A stretch of 64,000 nt of DNA. Origin: Phallusia fumigata (lineage: Eukaryota > Chordata > Ascidiacea > Phlebobranchia > Ascidiidae). Under the pieces are notes generated by a model that saw only the letters and a program-made list of their open reading frames with translations, was not told the DNA's origin and did no database searches. Numbering within the stretch: the first letter of the stretch is position 1; every line of letters starts with the position of its first letter. Location of the stretch: assembly GCA_008931825.1 (NCBI GenBank), contig QXVZ01032838.1, forward strand, positions 18,145 through 82,144, in the 5' to 3' direction. Shown in pieces: positions 49,101 to 58,564 of the stretch. The position numbers and the translations under genes were made by a program.

Positions 49101-50134
49101 AACTTGATTCCTCTTTAAATCCCTCAGTCAGAAATTGCGCGTTTTTCGAGTCACGTGTGTTACCGTTGCAGTATCACAGTAGGATTTAGACTGCAGGAAT
49201 ATTGAACTCACAAAAAGACAAATCCTCTGTTTTCTCGCTAATGCTGTTTTGGGTATTTTGTAAGTTTTCTTTGGCATGTTGCTAGTGCTATAAGGTCTTG
49301 TCCATAATACTTACAATATGCCGGGATTTGCCTAGGTACACGACTACACGTTCGCCACGCAACAAGTTCTTTATATAGAACACATTTCTAGCGTTTTGTT
49401 TTTCAGCTTGGCCCCAAATCAAATCCAAACTCATTGAACGTTGTCAATATCTAATATATTAGCCCAAAGTCCGCACTTCAAAGAGTCAAATACTTTCAAT
49501 TTAAAGCAGAAAATGTAAGAATTTGGTTTACGATTTCGATCGATAAAATCCACGCTTATATTTAAATTCTACTTTTACGCGTTTTAAACCGGTACGTATA
49601 TTAAATCCATATAACCGACTGCCATTTCAGTCAAGTATACAGACAACATTTTCACTTATCATTAACACATTGGTGTCGACAAACCGATCGACCACGAACC
49701 GTTTCAAACCAGACCTTGTTAATTCCCATGAGAGCACGCTTAATTGTACGGACACCGTTTCACATACGTAACAGCCACCACTGGGAGATTCAATGGTGGC
49801 AGTGGCTGCGTGAAACGACAACTGCTTAGCGACTCGCTGTCGCCGGACGAAATGCGTTACTCTCATCCGAAACGTGTGTTTTCATGCCAAGTCCATGTGT
49901 TCATCTCTTCAGGAGGCTTGAATATGCTGAGGGATTAAATTGGATGTGTTTATAAGTCGAGAAGTTGTGACTTGCAAAACGTTTGCTGAGTAAATCCACA
50001 TTTAATAATCTTTTTCCGTTTATAATGGATTTTGAGTTACGACATCAATGCAAATTTTACCTTTAATTTAAAAAATTTCAAATTTGGGAAGAAGATACGA
50101 ACTTGAAGAGCAGCTTGGTTAAACTTCACGCCAT

Positions 50135-50216
50135 TATGTACTGATTATGACAACAGCAATTTTCGAAACGTTAAAAATAAAAAGTATTCACTACATGCAA
50201 GCCCCATGGCAGTTTT
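50135..50216 (+). repeat. Dispersed CTGATTATGACAACAGC repeat, copy 3
   Basis: CTGATTATGACAACAGCAAT, then TTTCGAAACGTTAAAAATAA and AAGTATTCACTACATGCAAG. It shares the AACAGC...TCGAAACGT core with the fold-back elements at 9858-9963 and 46191-46290 and the CTGAT-start with the copy at 35285. Confidence 0.55.
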
Positions 50217-50935
50217 TTTTTTAATTTAGCTCAGTTAAAACTTAACGGTCATTGAGCGAAATCTTCTGTCACCAATATTGCGTCAAGATCACATTCAGGT
50301 TGTGATGTCTCACTGGGAAAGTGCCTACTTCACAAAAACGCTTATTTCTAATTTAACATAACATTGCAATCGAAAGTACGTGGTAGGTTACCAGGGGAAA
50401 ATCGTACACGAGTTTACCGACGGCTGGCGACGTGTGTGAGAAGGGATGTGTCGAGTCAACATTGCATCTACCTCTGCTGCGTACACACTACTCAGCGTCT
50501 GCCCCTAATCAAATTATAGAGTGTCGTTATCGCCCTTGTTCCCATGACATTTCCACTATTCGTACGCGAGCTGGCATCGTTTCCTCGCGACCGACGCACG
50601 CCGCCTTCACCTGTTCGAAACAAGCGCGTCACCTAGCGGCTGCAGAATTTTCGTCCCCTCTGGGAAAACCCGCGCGGCCCGGCGGGTATTGAGGCGAGTT
50701 TAAACGTCCGTTGTCGCCTTGTTTTGCGCCAAGTCGTCGAAAATATTTTCTTGAGTCGTTGATGTGATGACGTCCCTACCAGCCTTGGCGGCCAGGCGTC
50801 TATTCCCTGCAGTGTCTGAAGGATCACGGACAACTTAAAACCTCCGCCTGTGGTGGAGTTATGCGATTTGCTTGGTGTTTTCAAACCGTAATTTTTACTT
50901 GGTTCTGGCAAATGTATTTTTGCGTACCGACGCTT

Positions 50936-51154
50936 GCGGTAATGAGGCGTTTCCCATCCTCTGTTGTTATGATAACTTGACTCTCTACTGTTGACTGTCC
51001 TTGCGATCTGTCCCCGCTGTGGATCGCATTGTTTTGACTGCGCGCAGATCTGCTATGTAATCACTGCAGTTACTCGGTGAAATACGACCAATGGAACAGT
51101 TGACTAATACAAGTATTTTTTGCGCATTACGTGCCACAAACTACAACTCATGTG
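50936..51154 (+). repeat. 215-bp dispersed repeat, copy 2
   Basis: Second copy of the repeat at 46934-47150, in the same orientation and 4 kb away. It starts GGTAATGAGGCGTTTCCCAT and ends CTACAACTCATGTG. Similarity stops abruptly at both ends, as expected for an inserted element and not for a longer segmental duplication. Confidence 0.75.
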
Positions 51155-52548
51155 TGGGTAAAACTTGGTCGGAAAGAGCAATCGTAAGTTCATGCAAAGC
51201 CCAACAGCAACAGCTTATATGTCGAAGTTTTTAACGCTGGTAAACAGAAGTTTCTATGGTAAAATGTTAGTTCTTAATCACCACAAAATGTATTTCCACG
51301 TGTCCCCTCCCCCCCAAGTAGTTGGTTTTTCCTTGGGCAAAAAATAAATACCAGATCATGAAAGTGCACGAGCTGCAGGAAGTTGTTTACCCAGCCCCGC
51401 TCACATGTTTCTGGACCACCTAATCTTTGTACTCAGAAAAATGTGCCCTGAACCTTCCGCAACCTCTTCATCTTCCCTTTTGGCCCAAACAACCATATAA
51501 TTGTGACGCACAGATAGAGCCAAACACGAAGCGGATAGAATTTACACGTTTCCGATAATTTCAACATCACATTCTGTGTCACGATGTCACAGTTTGTTCG
51601 CAGAGATGACCTTTATAACGACATTACCTCCACGAGAAGGCTAAAGTCTTGTTAGCGCAACAAATTGCTTGAATTTAAAGTATGCGTTTCCTAATATAGA
51701 ACCTCCGGACGTTTTTATGAATTTGAACATGGCACGAAAATGTCCAATATATTCACCGACGAATTTTCCTAAACTGAGAGAAAATATTCTTGTGTCCACT
51801 GTGTCGAACAATAACAGATTTATAATTTTTGTAACACATTTATAACATATTAATCTGGTTTATAATTTTGACCAAAACGTACGTTACACTTACTGTTTAG
51901 TAATCTCGATTAAACCTTGCGATATTCAATGATAAAATTAAAGTATATCAGCGGACGTGGCGCGATTAACATACAAGACAATCATGTTATTTCGTGTACG
52001 TATGTTTCACTCATTTCCAAGGGAAAACTATATCAGAAGTTTAATTTTAGATTTGTTATCACCTTGACACATCGACATAAGTAAGGTTTGCTACATAACC
52101 ACGTGATTGCAGCCTTACCGCGTTGTTGCTCCAAACTACAGTTGGGCTTTTCTGGTATAAAGTGGCATGGCGTTTTGTGTGGTCGTTGGGGAAACTTACA
52201 AATGCGTTTGCCATCGGTGTAGCTGTACCGCGTTCAACTGCCATCCACGAATTGGCCTCTACATTTTTGTGCTTCATAATTTCCTAACGTTGCGCAGCTA
52301 TTTCCGATTATGTTATTGTTTTATGCTAAATGTGTAAACGAACTTTCTGTTACCAAGAGAAAAAGACATAACTTAAATTCACACTAAAACTGCATGCCGT
52401 TATCCTCATAACCTAAACAATCTATAAAGCTGTGTACCCGAAGTACGTGGCCAAAATTTTCGAAACTACGTCATTGCCGGCTTTTTCACCTGTCAATCAA
52501 CCTGTCCTAGTAACATTTCCTTCTTGAACATTCCGGTGCGACTTTCAG

Positions 52549-52670
52549 CGTTATTGGAAATAGCAATGACACTCGACAAGTCTTCAAAACGGCTAGCACT
52601 TGTGACTGTGGTCACATCAAGGGCACTCATGGCTCTGCTGTTTTTGCATAAGGATTCTTCCCAGCTCGAT
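52549..52670 (+). CDS. Possible exon, strand uncertain
   Basis: 122 nt between GCGACTTTCAG and a perfect GTAAGT donor, open for 40 codons on the plus strand (containing LALVTVVTSRALMALLF, hydrophobic). The minus strand is also open through here: ATG at about 52693, 64 codons with a more soluble composition, ending at CAG/GTTGAT. Only one can be real and possibly neither is. No family recognised. Confidence 0.2.
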
Positions 52671-53576
52671 GTAAGTATTGGATCAGTCGTCATTTATGTT
52701 TATGTAGATCTTGGTGCCGCCGTCTTGCCGTTTTAATAACTTGTGTGCGGTTTCTATAACAATTCGACCCGACCGTCACGAGCGCTCATGCGGTTTCAAA
52801 GTCGTTCGGAAAATCCGATATTTTTCGTGATCGACGTCGCCGCATAACGAGGGGAATCACCAAAGTCGTGAGCTAATTTATTCTGACATTTTCAAGCGTC
52901 CGGTATATTGGTTTTTTAACTTTGCTGATTTTATTCTAATTCCATAAATGTCGAAACGTGGAATTCTAACAAACAAAAGTAAGTAAAATGCGGCCCTAAA
53001 AAGTTTATAAAGGCGTAACAAAGAGGGTTTTGTGATGCGACAAACAGTCAAGGCAGCAACGTGGTTCAGTCATGTCCGTTTGCGTTTCGTCACATTTATT
53101 AAAATGGTATTAAATGGTATAAAGCATCAGAGACACCAATTAAACCACGTTACAACGCAATCATGTAGCAACAGTTTTTTTCCCAAAAGAAGTTTTTCAA
53201 AGCTGTTTAAAAAACGAGAATTTTAAGTTGAATGTCATGTTTTTAGCAAAATGGAATGACATTCCTGCATATGCCAACCACAAAAAAGTATTTTTATCAA
53301 CGTAAAAAACATTTAGTTAAGATTATTTTGCTTCAATTCCCTTTTTGTCTCCATGCGACCGCCTGTTAATATCTGATTACACCGCCCTTACTGTCAAGTT
53401 CGCCCAGCTCTGTATTAAAACATCAACACTATTCGTGACTTATTAATTTGTCGTGCGGTGGTGTGGCGATTTTAAGCAATAAACGCAACCTTCCGCCTCC
53501 GAGTTCACACCTTAGGACATACATAATTGATAAAGTACATATTCGGGAATCCAGGGGGGCAAGTATCCCCTCTTAC

Positions 53577-53644
53577 CTCGACGTGCAGGCGCCGATAAGC
53601 ATGTTTGTTTTCTCTAAGCATCAACTCTGTTAAGTTTGACATAC
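53577..53644 (-). CDS. Possible short exon on the minus strand
   Basis: 68 nt between the strong acceptor TTCTACTTGTTCCAG and the donor GTAAGA. Read in the phase that leaves two bases first, it gives MSNLTELMLRENKHAYRRL and so on without a stop. A second acceptor (TTCTTCGTTACAG, near 53808) opens an in-frame-compatible segment of about 42 codons just upstream. Too little is visible to name a protein. Confidence 0.22.
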
Positions 53645-54618
53645 CTGGAACAAGTAGAATCACATGCAACGTTCAGGGTCTTGTACAATGTGCTACAGAG
53701 TAGTAACACCGACGTTTAGTTCCTCGTTCGTCAACCCTCTTCGAATCTGGCCCCGTTACAGTGTCAACCGGATTTGTAGGAGCTTGCCAAGCTCCGGTAT
53801 CAAAACGTCTTTCACTGTAACGAAGAAAGCCATTCGTCGGATGTCACTCAAGTATGTCAATACCGGCGTGTCTCATTGCCCATATCCCAGTTCCGCTGCC
53901 TGGAGATCACTTTAAGTCGTAAAACGGGAGTTCTGCCTGCAAATGATGATATGGCAACGGTTTTTTCTCGGGTTTGACAAGAAAAACATTGACATTCTAT
54001 TTATGTGCACGTTTCTGGAAATGACAGCAAGTTTAAAAGGGTGATTTGATATTGCACAATTTCCGACAGGATAGATAAAAAAAACGTTACATTACATGTG
54101 CCTGCAAATTCTGGCTTCAGTGCTTGTCACTGGCGCCAACATTTTGCCATTACAAATAAATTTATTGTGAAACGCGCACCGACACCGGTAAATTACATTT
54201 TATATAAGCACGAGGGCACGGCCCCCTATGTAGTCTCTGTTTTGCAAACTCTCCACCGCCACGTTGTGTGTAATTTTCTTTGTGTGTTTTTTTATTCTCG
54301 GTAAGCAGTATTGATTTAGGTTTCCGTTTAGCGTGTTTTTATAAATTAATAGTGCTGAAACGTAACCCTGTATAAAGGACATTTTTGGAACCGAAAGATT
54401 GAAATCTTAAAAAAATCTAAATTTTCCCCGTTCCTCTGGATAGCATGTAAAAGTACCAAACTAAATCAAAGTCACCTGGGAACTGAAATGGTTACGTCAA
54501 AATAAACGTAGTTTCAGTGAAACTTGTGCAATGTGCAAGTTACGTTCGTTTTCACAGCCCATATCATTTTGCAAACAATAAACCTTAAAATTTAAATCGA
54601 AACTGTAATTGTTTTAGG

Positions 54619-54643
54619 CTTATCTTGTTTGTGTATTTCACAG
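54619..54643 (+). promoter_or_regulatory. suclg1: 3' splice acceptor ahead of suclg1 (5' UTR intron or spliced-leader site)
   Basis: TTATCTTGTTTGTGTATTTCACAG is a pyrimidine-rich tract ending in CAG at 54643, 48 bases before the chosen ATG. Tunicates add a spliced leader to many mRNAs at such sites. The other reading is an ordinary 5' UTR intron. Either way it removes the ATG at 54629 and supports the start at 54692. Confidence 0.4.
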
Positions 54644-54691
54644 ATTCGTATAAATTGTCCGGACGAAATTATACTTAAACTTAATTTCATT

Positions 54692-55687
54692 ATGTTCGCC
54701 ACTGCGTTTCCCCGTTCATTCTTTTCCTGTGGAAAGCAGCTTGTACGCAACATAGCATACGATGCCACCCGCAAAAACATGAAAATCAGCACAACCACTA
54801 AAGTTATCTGTCAAGGCTTTACTGGAAAACAGGGGACATTTCACAGCAAGCAAGCGATTGCATATGGAACGAATTTGGTTGGAGGAGTTTCCCCCAAAAA
54901 AGCAGGTACTGAACATTTGGGACTGCCTGTTTTTGCAAGCGTAAAAGAAGCTCGCGATGCAACCGATGCTCATGCTTCAGTCATTTATGTTCCTCCTCCA
55001 TTTGCTGCCGATGCAATAATGGAGGCAATTGATGCTGAAATACCACTTGTGGTTTGCATCACTGAAGGAATTCCTCAACAGGACATGGTTCGTGTCAAGA
55101 CCAGGCTTCAGAATCAAGACAAAACCAGGCTAATTGGCCCAAATTGCCCTGGTATTATAATGCCTGGTGAGTGCAAGATTGGTATAATGCCTGGTCACAT
55201 TCACAAACCAGGAAACATTGGAATCGTTTCAAGATCTGGCACTCTCACATATGAAGCTGTGCATCAAACCACGAATGTTGGTCTTGGCCAAACTCTTTGT
55301 GTTGGTATTGGAGGGGATCCATTTAATGGCACCAACTTCGTTGACTGTCTGGATGTTTTTCTAAATGATCCTAGGACCGAAGGAATTCTTCTTATTGGTG
55401 AAATTGGTGGCGGAGCAGAGGAAAGGGCTGCAGCATTTCTGACTGAGCATAACACTGGACCAAATGCCAAACCAGTAGTTTCTTTCATTGCTGGCCTTAC
55501 TGCTCCTCCAGGTAGAAGAATGGGGCATGCAGGAGCTATCATTGCTGGTGGAAAGGGTGGCGCAGAAGAGAAAATTGCAACACTTCGGGAAGCCGGTGTC
55601 AACGTTACTCTGTCACCGGCGGAGATGGGTACAACCATGATACAAGAATACACCAAGTTTTATGGAGGACGCAAGCAATCGCAGTAG
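54692..55687 (+). CDS. suclg1: Succinyl-CoA ligase alpha subunit, mitochondrial
   Basis: Alpha subunit of succinyl-CoA synthetase (EC 6.2.1.4/6.2.1.5), which interconverts succinyl-CoA and succinate with ADP or GDP phosphorylation in the TCA cycle. It pairs with a beta subunit that sets nucleotide specificity. 331 residues from ATG 54692, against 346 in human. The first ~28 residues are basic, hydroxylated and free of acidic residues until Asp24 ([13 protein letters not shown]), which fits a matrix-targeting sequence. The CoA-binding domain shows [11 protein letters not shown] (41-51) and GGVSPKKAG (64-72), then GPNCPGI. The ligase domain carries [17 protein letters not shown], with His279 as the phosphorylated catalytic residue. 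The ATG at 54629 in the same frame is less likely, because a good splice acceptor lies between the two. The whole gene is a single exon, unlike the multi-exon human gene. It is uninterrupted and looks functional. Confidence 0.97.
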   Translation: MFATAFPRSFFSCGKQLVRNIAYDATRKNMKISTTTKVICQGFTGKQGTFHSKQAIAYGTNLVGGVSPKKAGTEHLGLPVFASVKEARDATDAHASVIYVPPPFAADAIMEAIDAEIPLVVCITEGIPQQDMVRVKTRLQNQDKTRLIGPNCPGIIMPGECKIGIMPGHIHKPGNIGIVSRSGTLTYEAVHQTTNVGLGQTLCVGIGGDPFNGTNFVDCLDVFLNDPRTEGILLIGEIGGGAEERAAAFLTEHNTGPNAKPVVSFIAGLTAPPGRRMGHAGAIIAGGKGGAEEKIATLREAGVNVTLSPAEMGTTMIQEYTKFYGGRKQSQ

Positions 55688-56015
55688 TTGTGTACAAATA
55701 TATATTGTCAACAAAATGATACCATCGGTTTGCAAATAGTTGGTAAATGTTTTTTAGTTTTATTCCAGTACTGCAATGGTGTATCAATGAAACACAAAAC
55801 TGATTTCATTGATGCAAATTTCATTTTGTTTTGTCTGTATTCTACATGTGTATTGTTTTTTTGTGACAAGACATGCCTATATTTGTTCTTTCCAAGTTCA
55901 GCAAATACTCAAGCAAATGTAACTTTTTGCATTTTGTTTGTCTCTTTCGTGGTCATAGGTGTATGTAGGATGCTTTAGCACTAAAATATGATGACTGAGG
56001 CCGAACACAAGTGTC
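55688..56015 (+). other. Short suclg1-ulk3 intergenic spacer
   Basis: 328 bp, T-rich. I find no AATAAA or ATTAAA on the plus strand. The pyrimidine-rich stretch around 55925-55960 followed by CATAG and GTAG could serve as a trans-splice acceptor for ulk3. This is compatible with a two-gene operon, but also with a compact promoter and a non-canonical poly(A) signal. Confidence 0.4.
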
Positions 56016-58564
56016 ATGGCTTCAAGTTCTCGTGCAAGCATCAAATCTGTAACAAATTTTGTGCCTCCGAAGTTAAAAGACTTTATTTTCACTGAAAAAC
56101 TTGGCAGTGGGACGTATGCAACAGTTTACAAAGCCTACAAGAAGGTATAAGAAAAGTTGATTTGTGCACAGTCCAATTTTTGAACTGAAGTAGTATTATT
56201 AATAAAAAGGATCGAACTTTACAAAATAGACATTTTTGTACTAATAAAAGTAACGAGCAGTACAACACTTTATTTAAAACCTTTCGTTGATCTGAATTTA
56301 TTAAATAAGAAAACAGCTTTGAAATTTTGGGTTTAGTTTGGTAGTATGCCCTGGTTAGTTGGGGGAGTTTTGAGAACTTTTGATTTGTAATTTGTCTTGC
56401 AAACTTCGAATAAATGTGGTTTGCACAGTTTTCCGAACAAGTTTGACACATCAAAGAATTTATTTTGCAGTCTAGTGAACATCGTGATGTCCTGGCTATA
56501 AAATGCATCAGAAAATCGAGCTTGAACCGAACTTCGACGGAAAATCTTTTGGTTGAAATTGAGATCCTGAAACAGATCAAACATGACCATATTGTCCAAC
56601 TTGTTGACTTCCAGGTTTTTACTAGATATTTTAAATGACTAGCAAAGGTATTGTGTTCCTGTAGTTTTAAAATTAACATTGAAATATCACTACCACTTAA
56701 ATCTTAAAAAAAATCAAACAAAGAACTTTGTTCTTCACAAAAATTTTTATTTTGTGAAAGCCTAAGATAAACTTTTGGCACTTGTTGTTTTGTGACCATA
56801 GTTAATTTTTATTTAGTGGGATGACACGTACATATATTTGATCATGGAATACTGCGGTGGAGGAGATTTGTCGATGTTCATTCAAGCTAGGAGACTGCTG
56901 CCTGAATACGTTGTTAAGAGATTCCTGCAACAACTTGGTAGGCAAGACGTTAGTACTAAATTCACCTATCTATATAGGAAGTTAATGATATGTCACCAGT
57001 GCACTTGGAAAAACTTGAAATGCAAAAAAGTGTACCCATGAATTCTAGGGTGTGATTAGTCATAGCCCACGGATGTACTGTGTCTAATAGCTGGTTGCGA
57101 TGCTTATGCTTATTGAAACAATTGTAGAAACAAAGTGTCAAAAATTTTTAGTGCAAAAAAGACAATACTGAAAACCGATTTTTACGCTTGGTAATAAATG
57201 TCACAACAAATTTTTTAAAAGGAATTTGCAACCACAGACTAATATTGAGTTTTATTGTTTTAGCCTCTGCCCTGCAGTTACTCCATTCCCACAATATTTC
57301 ACATATGGACTTAAAGCCACAAAATATCCTGTTGACATCATATGAACATCCTGTACTAAAAATTGCAGGTTTGTGTTTATAAAACTGGATTGCTGTTGTC
57401 TAGATGCCTGCAAATTAGTAGTGGTTTATTTTTTTTCCTTTGCAATACCGATGTAATAAACTTCCGCATGTTGCTACAGATTTTGGGTTTGCTCAGTATG
57501 TTGAAGCATCCAGAGATTATTCAATACGAGGTTCACCATTGTACATGGCACCTGAGATGATTCTACAACATCAGTATGATGCAAAGGTTAAGATACAACA
57601 AAATTAAACTGGTTAAACGTAGGCATTTTACACAAGTTTTTTCAATGCTTTCAGTACAAAAACCATAAGTAATCGAACCAATCTGTAAATATCTTTGATT
57701 TTCAGATTGAAGCTAGAGCCTGTGGTCATCAAAATTTAAATGTTGTGAATTTATTTCAGGTTGATTTGTGGTCTGTGGGTGTTATTTTGTATGAAGCTTT
57801 ATTTGGGAAAGCTCCTTTCGCCTCCAAGTCATTTGATGAACTCGAGAAAAAGATTCAGAGTAACCAACCTATCGAGGTTAGCAGTTTTTTTTGCACAAGT
57901 TTTGTGGCTGCAAAATGACTCATCATGAATGTTTTTTGAAAAAATATGTACTAATGTACAACAAGTTTAATGCCATGGACCCATGGTTTTTGGTTTATTG
58001 GAATTACATAACTGCAAGACAGGGCTGGGCAATTACATTTCTATGAGGACTAAACTATCTCAATTTTGAATATAGAATTGTGTTTCTTCATAGATAAGGT
58101 ATACTAAGCAATGAAAAAATAAGGATTTTTTATGAATAATGTCAATTATTTAATCAAATTGTAAAATATGTTTATTTTGTAATTCTAAATTAGCTTTAAT
58201 GGGCCGGTCTGAGTCAGGTCATAAAATGTTCAGGTCTACACAAGTTCTTGGAACATACATGTTATGTGTGTCCTGCTTCTTAGCTAACCCCTGGCACTGA
58301 CTTTACAGACTTCTGGGTTTGAATCAACAGCCACTAAGTTAATGTAAACTAAACCTGGTGAAACTCTGGAAAAAATTTGATCTTCCACTTTTGTTGTGTA
58401 TCATTTAGATTCCATCTGCACCCACTGTGTCGGCCGACTGTCAAAACCTTCTCATGAGATTATTGCAACGAAATCCTCAACATCGAATATCGTTTGAGGA
58501 ATTTTTTTCGCATCCTTTTGTTGATTTGGAGCATCGTCCCTCAGCTGATTGTCTCCCCAAAGCT
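56016..58564 (+). CDS. ulk3: ULK3 kinase-domain exons (seven)
   Basis: The seven exons tile the catalytic domain in order. Exon 1 has the glycine loop. Exon 2 has the catalytic Lys and the C-helix ([10 protein letters not shown]). Exon 3 has the hinge ([15 protein letters not shown]). Exon 4 has the catalytic loop ([11 protein letters not shown]). Exon 5 has DFGFAQ through the APE motif. Exon 6 has [16 protein letters not shown]. Exon 7 has the C-lobe end ([17 protein letters not shown]). Met replaces the usual Arg of HRD; human ULK3 has Leu at this position, so this is a family trait and not damage. All residues needed for catalysis are present. Confidence 0.94.

Larger units (their letters stand above)
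51155..54600. other. Interval left of suclg1; isolated exon-like segments only
   Basis: No gene could be assembled. The region holds several open segments bordered by good splice signals on either strand (see the entries at 52549-52670 and 53577-53644). It should also contain the suclg1 promoter. The rest is AT-rich with no recognisable elements. Confidence 0.35.

Noticed and set aside
56016-58564. HMD instead of HRD in the ULK3 catalytic loop read as a pseudokinase
   Set aside because: The catalytic Asp, Lys54 and DFG are intact, and ULK3 orthologues normally lack the Arg (human has HLD).
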